From assembly GCF_026239555.1 (NCBI RefSeq), contig NZ_JAPIVP010000014.1, positions 1-64,000 on the forward strand: a DNA stretch of 64,000 nucleotides, read 5' to 3'. This DNA is from Pedobacter sp. PF22-3 (GTDB lineage Bacteria; Bacteroidota; Bacteroidia; Sphingobacteriales; Sphingobacteriaceae). Below the pieces are notes generated by a model. That model made no database searches, was not told where the DNA came from, and saw only the letters and a program-made list of their open reading frames with translations. Positions 1 to 6,945 of the stretch are shown piece by piece. A program made the position numbers and the translations under genes. Every line of letters starts with the position of its first letter. The first letter of the stretch is position 1.

Positions 1-69
1 TCATTTCAGGGTCTTAAAAGCATGAAAGATGCTGACCACGAAGTAGCTATTAGGCCTTTAAAACAATAA
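1..69 (+). CDS. 3' end of an upstream gene (partial)
   Basis: An open frame enters from outside the window and stops at TAA 67-69, leaving 22 C-terminal residues ending in ADHEVAIRPLKQ. The composition is protein-like, but the piece is too short to identify. It sits just before a REP-like repeat, as is usual for a gene end here. The alternative is chance openness over 69 bases. Confidence 0.4.
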   Translation, partial: SFQGLKSMKDADHEVAIRPLKQ

Positions 70-81
70 AAACTGCTAATA

Positions 82-102
82 AAATAAATTCAGCATGACG
101 AT
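82..102 (+). repeat. REP-like repeat, copy 1
   Basis: These 21 bases (core TTCAGCATGACG) recur exactly at 1801-1821. Copy 1 keeps only the right half of the hairpin that is complete in copy 2. The two copies flank the PL9 lyase gene in the same orientation. Confidence 0.6.
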
Positions 103-318
103 CGCGTGAGATAATGCTGCTGTAAACATTAACTATGATTCAAATATTAATCGAACTCAGGTTACAAGTAATGCATATAAGCAAGAGTTTGATATTTGTA
201 ATTTTATTTCGTTTTTAGTTACGGGAACGATTGCATAGATATATATGATTTATTATACGTTTTTGTAGTTATATTACTAATTTCATGTTCATTAATAACC
301 AAATATAATTCTACAATC

Positions 319-1221
319 ATGAAAAAAAAATCAGGTATTCTCGTACTCGGGATGGCTATTGCATTGTTCGGATGCAAAAAAGACAACACTACAATGACTG
401 ATGTTGCAGATGGTAAATCCATCGTTCAGCCAAACAAACTAGGGCTTGCAGCTGCGGCAGTGAGTGCTACTGTAACTACTGAAGCTGCTTTAAAAGCAGC
501 GATATCAAATGCGCAACCAGGCGATGTGATCACGGTGAGTGGTACCATTTACCTCACCAGCACCCTTCAGTTACTTAAAAGCGGTACATCCAGCTCTAAA
601 ATTAATTTTACCGGCGGTATATTGGATTGTTCAGGTATTTCTGGTGCCAACTGGGGTGTAAAAGTAAATGGAAGTTACTGGAATATTACCAATATGACCA
701 TCAGAAACGCACCCGACTGCGGGATTGTTTTCCAGACAGGTGGCTATAATTATGTGAATAAGGTAACCACACATGGAAATAAGGATTCCGGACTTCAGAT
801 TTATAACGGCGGTCACCACAACAGCATCAATAATTCTACTTCTTATGATAATTATGACGTGGCCAACGGTGGTGAAAATGCAGATGGTTATGCCTGTAAA
901 TTATCTGCCGGTGCAGGTAATCAGTTTAACTCCTGTAATGCCTACCACAATTCTGATGACGGATGGGATTTATACGGACAACCTTATACTGTTGTAATCA
1001 ATAATTGTACTGCCACTAATAATGGTTATGGTACAAATGGTGATGGAAATGGTTTTAAACTGGGTAGTGCCGGACAAAATGTTCCGCATACCGTTACCAA
1101 TTGCAAATCCAATAACAACAAAGGAAGCGGTTACGACGGAAATGGAAACGCCGGCCATATCACTACTACTGGCAGCGGTGGTTCTGGAAATGTAAAAGGA
1201 CTTTTTAACCGGATTAATTAA
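319..1221 (+). CDS. PL9-family pectate lyase-like lipoprotein
   Basis: This is a 300-residue lipoprotein. A short hydrophobic signal ends in the lipobox LFGC (Cys19), so it is probably anchored in the outer membrane. The rest is a right-handed parallel beta-helix rich in Asn ladders. Residues 187-222 carry the PL9 signature ENADGY...NSDDGWDLY. By pattern, D189, D213, D214 and D217 match the calcium ligands of Pel9A, and K247 in DGNGFKLG matches its catalytic lysine. PL9 enzymes cleave polygalacturonate or related acidic glycans by beta-elimination with calcium. It is shorter than classical Pel9A. It stands alone with its own terminator and no SusC/D partner. Fold and family are secure; the substrate is inferred. 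Confidence 0.82.
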   Translation: MKKKSGILVLGMAIALFGCKKDNTTMTDVADGKSIVQPNKLGLAAAAVSATVTTEAALKAAISNAQPGDVITVSGTIYLTSTLQLLKSGTSSSKINFTGGILDCSGISGANWGVKVNGSYWNITNMTIRNAPDCGIVFQTGGYNYVNKVTTHGNKDSGLQIYNGGHHNSINNSTSYDNYDVANGGENADGYACKLSAGAGNQFNSCNAYHNSDDGWDLYGQPYTVVINNCTATNNGYGTNGDGNGFKLGSAGQNVPHTVTNCKSNNNKGSGYDGNGNAGHITTTGSGGSGNVKGLFNRIN

Positions 1222-1237
1222 GATTGTTCTCCCCGTA

Positions 1238-1276
1238 AAAAGGTTCAGTTGGAAACAGCTGAACCTTTTGTTTTAT
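1238..1276 (+). terminator. Rho-independent terminator of the PL9 gene
   Basis: An 11-bp perfect stem, AAAAGGTTCAG (1238-1248) with CTGAACCTTTT (1259-1269), is followed by a T-rich run. It lies 17 bases after the lyase stop codon. Confidence 0.8.
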
Positions 1277-1491
1277 TGAATCAGATTTATTTTATAAAAG
1301 GCATGTACTTGTTTAACAGAAAAGCTTTTCATTTATTCATACTTTACAACAGTTCCACAATTCGTTATGGTCTCAACCTAAAGTTCTGCTCGTAGTGCAT
1401 TTTTCTTAGAATAGTTAAGGCACCACGCTAGCTTGCTTCAATAACAAACAGGTTTTACCGAAGGATGCCGTCAATCCCAAGAGCCGGAGAA

Positions 1492-1624
1492 ATCAAAAAA
1501 ACAGTTGCAGTTAAAGTAAGTTGGCACTGACAAGCCTGAAACGCAGTGGTTTTGTGTTCATAAGAAATGATTCAAAGCTTTGAATAGAATTGAACACAAA
1601 ACGAAGTGCCGCTGTTTTTTTGAT
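1492..1624. repeat. Long nested palindrome in the 1222-2035 spacer
   Basis: Four nested pairs of complementary blocks fold the stretch into one hairpin: 1492-1504 with 1612-1624 (13 bp), 1523-1528 with about 1605-1610 (6 bp), 1549-1560 with 1591-1602 (12 bp), and a perfect palindrome TTCAAAGCTTTGAA at 1571-1584. No protein frame explains it. The remaining spacer (about 1277-1490 and 1700-2035) holds only further repeats and no convincing gene. Confidence 0.65.
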
Positions 1625-1674
1625 GTGTGTGTGATTGTGTAAAAGGCTCATTGCTGGATTGACAAAGCGCTTTG

Positions 1675-1698
1675 GGTACTTTGGCGCTCCAAAGTACC
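1675..1698. repeat. Perfect 10-bp hairpin
   Basis: GGTACTTTGG (1675-1684) pairs with CCAAAGTACC (1689-1698) around a 4-base CGCT loop. It has no T tract, so it looks like a dispersed palindromic repeat rather than a terminator. Confidence 0.6.
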
Positions 1699-1794
1699 TT
1701 GCCCCCGCGGCATAGAGCGGTAGAAGAATGTTTTACTTAATTGTGTCCACATGATAGTTTCTAAGATATAAGAGCGCATTATTTAGCAGTAAAG

Positions 1795-1821
1795 ATGCTG
1801 AAATAAATTCAGCATGACGAT
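1795..1821 (+). repeat. REP-like repeat, copy 2 (complete hairpin)
   Basis: ATGCTGAA (1795-1802) and TTCAGCAT (1808-1815) form an 8-bp hairpin with a 5-base loop. The right part (1801-1821) is identical to 82-102. Confidence 0.65.
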
Positions 1822-2035
1822 TACCTAGAATATGTACTAAAAAACAAATCCAGACTAACAATAATTTCTTACGCGATAGGACATTGATCAGGATGAGTAA
1901 GCAGATGCAGAACTTTCGCAACCGATTGATTCATAGCCCTGATTTTCTAAATATTTTAGAAGCAAACATCGCAGTTGATAAATTTTTCATCATGTGTTTA
2001 TGAATGCTGCGCAGATTTATCTAAGTTTGTTTCCA

Positions 2036-2308
2036 ATGTCATTGCCACTAACAAACCATACTTTAGAGAAATTAGAAACCCTGCTTTTTGCAATGGGTTA
2101 TAAGGTACGTTATGAGAAAGGGAACTTTAAAACGGGTTCCTGTCTGCTCGAACACAATAAGGTTATTGTAGTCAATAAGTTCTCCAATCTGGAAGGAAAA
2201 ATTGCCGCATTGGTTACATTGGTAAAACAGACCAATGCGGAGGAAAACCTGCTGGACGAGAAGCAACGCCAGTTTTATCAATCTTTACAACAAACCGAAT
2301 TATTTTAA
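2036..2308 (+). CDS. Conserved hypothetical protein
   Basis: A small soluble protein of about 90 residues with no signal or membrane segment. The start at 2036 (MSLPLTNHTLEKL) is preferred over the in-frame ATG at 1994, because the extra N-terminus looks non-conserved. The middle reads as a compact alpha/beta domain (GYKVRYEKGNFKTGSC, then KVIVVNKF), with a helical C-terminus. It lies 49 bases upstream of the MBL-fold gene on the same strand, so the two are probably co-transcribed. I do not recognise a family with a known function. Confidence 0.6.
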   Translation: MSLPLTNHTLEKLETLLFAMGYKVRYEKGNFKTGSCLLEHNKVIVVNKFSNLEGKIAALVTLVKQTNAEENLLDEKQRQFYQSLQQTELF

Positions 2309-2357
2309 TGAAGATACAAAGCAGGGATTACTTATTTAGAAAGGAAAGTTTAAGCAG

Positions 2358-3122
2358 ATGAAAGTTACTTTTTTAGGTACCGGTACATCACAAGGCGTTC
2401 CTGTAATTGCCTGTACTTGTGAGGTTTGTAGATCTACTGATAAAAGAGATAACCGTTTAAGGACTTCTATATTGGTGGAAACGGCTGATAAAACCATTGT
2501 AGTAGATAGTGGACCGGATTTCCGTTACCAGCTTTTGCGCGAAAAGGTAAAAGACCTGGATGCGGTGTTGTTTACCCACGAACACAAAGATCACATTGCC
2601 GGTTTAGATGATATCAGGCCCTTTAATTACCTGCTCCATAAGGTAATCGATGTTTATGCTACCGAAAGGGTACAAACCGCATTAAAAAGAGAGTTTTATT
2701 ACATCTTTGCCGAAACCAAATACCATGGTTTACCACAGATTAATTTACATAAGGTAACCAATGGCGAAGATTTTAAGATTGGCGAAACAACCATCACTCC
2801 ATTTGAAGTCATGCACCATTTACTGCCTATTACCGGCTACCGGATTGGCGATTTTACGTACATCACCGATGCTAAAACCATATCAGAACAGAGTTTTGAG
2901 AAAATAAAGGGAACAAAAATATTGGTGCTTAATGCTTTGCAGAAAGAACCACATATTTCACATTTTACCTTGGGCGAGGCCATTGCCTTTGCAGAAAGGG
3001 TAGGGGCAGAAACCACTTACCTGACGCACATCAGCCATAATCTGGGTAAACATGCAGATGTGGAAAAGGACTTGCCGTCGAACATCAGGCTGGCTTACGA
3101 CGGGCTTAGTTTCGAATCTTAG
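2358..3122 (+). CDS. MBL-fold metallo-hydrolase (PhnP-like)
   Basis: A 254-residue metallo-beta-lactamase fold protein. It opens with MKVTFLGTGTSQGVP, has the paired cysteines CTCEVC typical of PhnP/RNase Z-like phosphodiesterases, and the metal motif H74-x-H76-x-D78-H79 in THEHKDH. Further metal ligands fit VMHH, ITDAK and LTHISH near the C-terminus. Relatives hydrolyse cyclic phosphodiesters or nucleic acid ends using two metal ions in the cytoplasm. Its substrate here cannot be read from the sequence, and no phn genes are nearby. It follows the 90-residue hypothetical gene and converges on the DUF6266 gene. Confidence 0.85.
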   Translation: MKVTFLGTGTSQGVPVIACTCEVCRSTDKRDNRLRTSILVETADKTIVVDSGPDFRYQLLREKVKDLDAVLFTHEHKDHIAGLDDIRPFNYLLHKVIDVYATERVQTALKREFYYIFAETKYHGLPQINLHKVTNGEDFKIGETTITPFEVMHHLLPITGYRIGDFTYITDAKTISEQSFEKIKGTKILVLNALQKEPHISHFTLGEAIAFAERVGAETTYLTHISHNLGKHADVEKDLPSNIRLAYDGLSFES

Positions 3123-3156
3123 CGTTATTTAATATAAAAGCTTCATTCGTTTGTGA

Positions 3157-3795
3157 TCAAAAAACGAAACTGCCGCAATACGTACTCGCAGATATCCCCA
3201 TTCTGTCGTCTGCAATGAAAGCCATCCAGGTGTGGAATGTACTTCCTTTATAAAAGGAAGGAATTTCCAGGCTTTCCCTTTCTTTTAACCGCCTGGCGCC
3301 ACTTGTTTCATAGATGGCCGTTTTGTTGTCCACATCATAAACCATTAGCATCACCTGGTCATGCTTCCTGGTGTAATTGCCGTTAGCATTATCCGTCCAG
3401 CTGAAATGTACACCCGCATCGTCGTGTTCCAGCTTAACCCCCTCCGCACCGCTGAGGTTTCCAAAGCTCAAACGCACAGCGGCATAGTCGATTTCGCCGG
3501 CGGCATTCTGGGCATTCAGCATATTATAGGATTTCGCCACATTATGGGCGGTCATCATGCGTTTTTTCGACTCCAGGTTAAAACCAATCCGGATAAAGGC
3601 AACAATAGGGCTTAAAAAGGTCTGCATGATGGTAAAACGCGATCTGCAGGCCTTTTGATCAGCACTACCGGTTTTGTTTTTGATAGATTTTCTGCGTTTG
3701 CTCCTGATCACCCATTTCCCGTTCAGGTAATAACCGGTTACGGCGCCCACCGTCCCGGTGAAACCTCCGTTAATTCCGTTTTCTATTTTTCCCAT
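3157..3795 (-). CDS. DUF6266 family protein
   Basis: A 212-residue protein starting MGKIENGINGGFTGTVGAVTGYY, the typical glycine-rich N-terminus of DUF6266 proteins, which are abundant in Pedobacter and relatives. A basic stretch (RSKRRKSIKNK) follows. The C-terminal half looks like an Ig-like beta domain (FSWTDNANGNY ... VMLMVYDV). There is no signal peptide or membrane segment. The function of the family is unknown. The gene is transcribed alone and converges on the MBL-fold gene. Confidence 0.75.
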   Translation of the reverse strand: MGKIENGINGGFTGTVGAVTGYYLNGKWVIRSKRRKSIKNKTGSADQKACRSRFTIMQTFLSPIVAFIRIGFNLESKKRMMTAHNVAKSYNMLNAQNAAGEIDYAAVRLSFGNLSGAEGVKLEHDDAGVHFSWTDNANGNYTRKHDQVMLMVYDVDNKTAIYETSGARRLKERESLEIPSFYKGSTFHTWMAFIADDRMGISASTYCGSFVF

Positions 3796-3974
3796 GATTC
3801 AATTAATTTATGTAATACAATATAGCAAATAGCTGATTTATAAACAAATAAGTTGTATTTTCTTCTGATTTAAGCCGACTTTTATTCGGGTACAATTGTC
3901 ATAAGTCCGACGAAACCCCGTCTTAAGTGCGTCGAAAGTCCGTTATAACATTTACACTTTTATGTTAGTGTGCT

Positions 3975-4020
3975 ATACTGGAATAAGTTTACAAGTTGTC
4001 CGATACTGGAAAAGGTTTAC
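3975..4020. repeat. Tandem imperfect 18-bp direct repeat
   Basis: ATACTGGAATAAGTTTAC (3975-3992) recurs as ATACTGGAAAAGGTTTAC (4003-4020), 16 of 18 identical with a 28-base period. It lies upstream of the tRNA promoter. Repeated units like this occur at the ends of some IS elements, so this may be the remnant of one. The rest of 3796-4072 shows no gene. Confidence 0.5.
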
Positions 4021-4072
4021 TATGTTAAGATTTGCTTTCCGAAATTTTAGTTCAAAAAATATTTTATGAATG

Positions 4073-4104
4073 TTGCAGTGCACTAGCGTTAATTTATATA
4101 TTTG
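4073..4104 (+). promoter_or_regulatory. Promoter of the tRNA-Leu locus
   Basis: TTG at 4073-4075 and TATATTTG at 4097-4104 match the Bacteroidota -33 and -7 elements with a 21-base spacer. The predicted start, near 4111, falls just before the tRNA remnant, so remnant and intact tRNA would share one transcript. Confidence 0.6.
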
Positions 4105-4114
4105 CAAACTTCAA

Positions 4115-4161
4115 ACCCAGGTGGCGGTCCCGATAGCAATCGGGATGGTAGACGCACCATC
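4115..4161 (+). pseudogene. Truncated tRNA-Leu copy with a REP insertion in the D loop
   Basis: ACCCAGGTGGCG (4115-4126) and GGTAGACGCACCATC (4147-4161) are identical to the 5' half of the intact tRNA-Leu at 4191. They are separated by about 20 bases holding the palindrome TCCCGAT/ATCGGGA (4128-4145). Similarity stops around the anticodon loop, and there is no T arm or 3' acceptor strand. It cannot form a functional tRNA and looks like a tandem duplication that was then invaded and decayed. Confidence 0.75.
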
Positions 4162-4190
4162 AAATTGGGAGTGACAGTATGATAAAATAA

Positions 4191-4274
4191 ACCCAGGTGG
4201 CGAAATTGGTAGACGCACCATCTTGAGGGGGTGGCGCTGGCAACGGCGTGGCAGTTCGAATCTGCTTCTGGGTA
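4191..4274 (+). tRNA. tRNA-Leu (anticodon GAG)
   Basis: A complete 84-base cloverleaf. The acceptor ACCCAGG pairs with TCTGGGT and the discriminator is A. The anticodon stem CCATC/GGTGG carries the loop TTGAGGG (anticodon GAG, reading CUC/CUU). There is a long variable arm typical of leucine tRNA, and the T stem GGCAG/CTGCT has the loop TTCGAAT. CCA is not encoded. It is preceded by a dead partial copy and followed by an AT-rich accessory segment. tRNA genes often serve as integration sites, but I found no repeat of its 3' end downstream. Confidence 0.93.
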
Positions 4275-4275
4275 C

Positions 4276-4310
4276 AAAGAGTTTGGTTTTTGCCAAACTC
4301 TTTTGTTTTT
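4276..4310 (+). terminator. tRNA-Leu terminator
   Basis: The 11-bp stem AAAGAGTTTGG (4276-4286) with CCAAACTCTTT (4293-4303) is followed by a T run. The 4311-4573 interval beyond it shows no gene. Confidence 0.8.
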
Positions 4311-4573
4311 ATGGTGTGGCAATTACGCGGCTTTAATAAGGCTAATAAAAAAAGCGGCGAGTAGTAATCTGTTGACCTAATTAAGGTACAAGTCAAGCCA
4401 TTGCTTAAACCTGGCTGCACTAAACTCGCGTCAGTGAGTAAATCATGTTTATAAATTTCCCATCTCATCCTAAATAAATATGCGCTTTATGATGTATCTC
4501 TTTGACTTTTCAAATTTATTTACTCAGATGATAAATAAATTTGGAAAATCTTTATATTCGCCAATTATTAAAA

Positions 4574-5392
4574 ATGAAAATAACCTCTCAATCCTATTAT
4601 CTTCCTGACGTTCTAGCCGTTGAGGCTCATCATGAACTTCCAAATAGTGCCAATAAACCATTAATAATTACCGGTATAGATAAAAAAAGTGGCACGAAAA
4701 ATGATTACATTGTAAAGTTAAATGGCGCTGAGCGAATGCATAAAGAAGGGCGCTTGCGAGAAATTTTAGCTGCTTTCATTGCACTTGAACTCGAATTGGA
4801 TGTGGTTGAGCCCGTAGTTGTTGATATTACAGATGATTTCGTTAGAGCACAATTAGGTCAGGATTTTTATTTGAAAACTAGCAAAAGTTTAGGATTTAAT
4901 GTTGGCTCAAAATACATTGCGAAGTTCATAACTTTAGAGAATGATGTATCGCTCACTAGACAGCAGGAAGAGGCAGCACAGTATGTTTTTGCATTTGATT
5001 TGTTGATTCAGAATAACGACCGAAATCGTTTAAAACCTAATATGATTACCGACGGAAATCAGTTAATAATGTTGGACCATGAATTAGCTTTTGGATTTCA
5101 TCTAGTTCTGTCTTTTTTAAGAAATCCAAAACCTTGGACCTTTCCAGATGTTGATATGGTTTGGGTAAATCAACATTGTTTGATCAAGCGTCTCAAAAAT
5201 AAACATTCTCAACTAGATGATTTTGGTAAAAAAATGATTAATTTAAATGATGCATTTTGGGTACGGTGTAGAGAATTGATACCGGCAGAGTGGATGGATG
5301 AAGAGATATTTATATCAGTCAAAAATCATGTTGACCTTATTAACGTAAATAGAGAAGAATTTATATCTAATATAAAACTCATACTATCATGA
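4574..5392 (+). CDS. HipA-like kinase (DUF3037-associated)
   Basis: About 272 residues. The ATG at 4574 (MKITSQSYYLP) is preferred over the one at 4541 because the extra 11 residues do not look conserved. The fold resembles the C-terminal kinase part of HipA. YIVKLNG is the nucleotide-binding strand. D149 in QNNDRNRLKPN fits the catalytic loop, and D168 in MLDHE fits the metal-binding aspartate. The HipA N-terminal subdomain and a HipB partner are absent. Such short HipA-like kinases are typically found next to DUF3037 proteins, as here, where the stop overlaps the next start by ATGA. The role is unproven; a toxin-antitoxin or phage-response function is inference. Confidence 0.72.
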   Translation: MKITSQSYYLPDVLAVEAHHELPNSANKPLIITGIDKKSGTKNDYIVKLNGAERMHKEGRLREILAAFIALELELDVVEPVVVDITDDFVRAQLGQDFYLKTSKSLGFNVGSKYIAKFITLENDVSLTRQQEEAAQYVFAFDLLIQNNDRNRLKPNMITDGNQLIMLDHELAFGFHLVLSFLRNPKPWTFPDVDMVWVNQHCLIKRLKNKHSQLDDFGKKMINLNDAFWVRCRELIPAEWMDEEIFISVKNHVDLINVNREEFISNIKLILS

Positions 5393-6237
5393 AAAGCTTC
5401 CAATATCAATTATTAAGATTTCTTCCAGATAGGATTACTGGTGAATTTGTTAATCTTGGGGTTGTTGCTTATGATCCTGATGAGAAGAGAATTGGCGTTA
5501 GACTTATTGACAAAACAACCAGATTATCACAAGTTTTTCCCAATACCAACTCCCGATTTATAATCAAAACAGTGAGGTTTATAGAGGAGCAGCTTAAAAA
5601 GCTTGACAATCAGTTATCTTCCGAATTGGAATTTGAATCTTTTGTTTCTTTGGAAGAAGTTACTCGAAGAGTTTTACCAAAAGATGATTCTGCGCTTTTT
5701 TTTACTGAAACCACTTTGAGCTTGGATGTCAGTATTAATGCTTTAGTTGATTATCTCTATAATAGACAAGTAAATATTAATTTAACTGAGTCTGACCGGG
5801 AATATCAAAGTGATAAAGACATATGGAGTAAAATTTATAAAGAATATTTCGACCAATTAAATATATCCAGATATTTAAAGCCTGTCAGTATCAAAACTAA
5901 ATTTGAAGAGGTTAGATTTGAACATTCATGGAAAAATGGGCATTTGAATTTTTTTGAAACCGTCAATTTTGATCTGCAGAAAACTGAATCCATAAGAAAC
6001 AAGGTATTCAGATGGGCAGGGCAGATTGATGAACTCAAGACTTCTAAAGAACCTTCACATCTGTATTTATTGGCACTACTTCCAAAGGATGATATTTCAA
6101 CAAATAACTTTATCAAAGAGTTTTTACAATCTAAATCCTCTTCAAAAGTAACTGTTGAAGTGATCGTACCAGAGAACGCCCGCAGTGTAGCTTTAGATAT
6201 AAAAAATGAGATAGATGCGCACGCTAGTACTCATTGA
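5389..6237 (+). CDS. DUF3037 domain protein
   Basis: A 282-residue protein starting MKSFQYQLLRFLPDRITGEFVNLGVVAYDP, the DUF3037 opening. The rest is mixed alpha/beta with a central segment rich in charged helices. It overlaps the HipA-like gene by four bases (ATGA), so the two are translationally coupled and probably act together. The family has no established biochemical role; pairing with a HipA-like kinase suggests an antitoxin, adaptor or substrate partner, which is inference. Like its partner it is visibly AT-richer than the flanking core genes. Confidence 0.72.
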   Translation: MKSFQYQLLRFLPDRITGEFVNLGVVAYDPDEKRIGVRLIDKTTRLSQVFPNTNSRFIIKTVRFIEEQLKKLDNQLSSELEFESFVSLEEVTRRVLPKDDSALFFTETTLSLDVSINALVDYLYNRQVNINLTESDREYQSDKDIWSKIYKEYFDQLNISRYLKPVSIKTKFEEVRFEHSWKNGHLNFFETVNFDLQKTESIRNKVFRWAGQIDELKTSKEPSHLYLLALLPKDDISTNNFIKEFLQSKSSSKVTVEVIVPENARSVALDIKNEIDAHASTH

Positions 6238-6548
6238 TCTATAATTTTTTATCTATTAAATTTTTTTGTTTCCCTACAATAGATTCATTGTAAGTTTTTG
6301 ATTATCTGCATTTGTAAATTGGCGAGGAGGGGTCAAATTTATTGGCATGTCCACTGAAACTAAACTTTACAAAATATTTTTATAACATATCAAAAATTTA
6401 TGTTTTAATTTTTCAATTAAGCGCGGCTATTGTTTTGGTTTTTAGGATGTTATAAATAAATCCTTTGCTTTTTAAGTCATCAAAAATTGGTTGTAATGCC
6501 TGTAAGAAGTCACTTAAGTGTTCAAAGTAATCTTCATTTAGGGTACTT

Positions 6549-6580
6549 AAAAAGCTTCGGTAGCACCGAAGCTTTTTTGT
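6549..6580 (+). terminator. Orphan terminator
   Basis: The stem AAAAAGCTTCGG (6549-6560) with CCGAAGCTTTTT (6566-6577) is followed by T. It is about 310 bases after the DUF3037 stop, so it may end that transcript or an unseen small RNA. The stem is symmetrical enough to work on both strands. Confidence 0.65.
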
Positions 6581-6736
6581 TCTTTATGGCATCAGTTTAT
6601 ATCCTTTTTTCTAAAAAAATAAATCGGTATTTACACAGGTATCTGTCTGGATTTGCTACAGCGATTACAATCGCATAAGGATAAAAATTTTAAGGATAGT
6701 TTCACATCTAAGATAGATGATTGGAAACTATTTTTT

Positions 6737-6880
6737 CCCATCTGTCCGCGTAGTCTTAAGCCTTAAGTTGAGCGTAAGGAGACTACGGATATTGGAGAAA
6801 ACCAAATTGAGTTTAGAAACTCAAAACTATACCATAATCCGTAGAGTCGCTATGCTTAACTCTATGGACAGATAGGGAAT
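6737..6880. repeat. Composite inverted repeat of the 'CCATCTGTCCGTAGTCT' family, copy A
   Basis: A left unit (6737-6790, from CCCATCTGTCC to GACTACGGAT) and a right inverted unit (6837-6877, from ATCCGTAGAGTC to TGGACAGATAGG) face each other. Each unit is itself an inverted repeat around GTAGTCT/GACTAC. Related single units occur at 8284-8336 and 20996-21044. Confidence 0.65.
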
Positions 6881-6945
6881 CTTCTATTTTAAGTTAGTAA
6901 ATTTTAAAAGCTTAGATTAGTAATTCAATATGAGAGTAAAAAGGA

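Larger units (their letters stand above)
6238..6945. other. Intergenic stretch with IS-end-like sequence, terminator and REP
   Basis: About 700 bases with no convincing gene. Around 6321-6355 lies GGCGAGGAGGGGTCAAATTT followed by GGCATGTCCACTG, which resembles the repeated ends of IS21-type elements. A strong terminator (6549-6580) and a large composite palindromic repeat (6737-6880) follow. Short open frames here look accidental. Confidence 0.4.

Noticed and set aside
1733-1921. Minus-strand 62-codon frame
   Set aside because: It runs across REP copy 2 and has no protein-like pattern; treated as chance.
3361-3615. Plus-strand 84-codon frame
   Set aside because: It is fully antisense to the DUF6266 gene, whose reading is convincing.
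6487-6678. 63-codon plus-strand frame
   Set aside because: It reads through the terminator hairpin at 6549-6580 and has no conserved-looking sequence.
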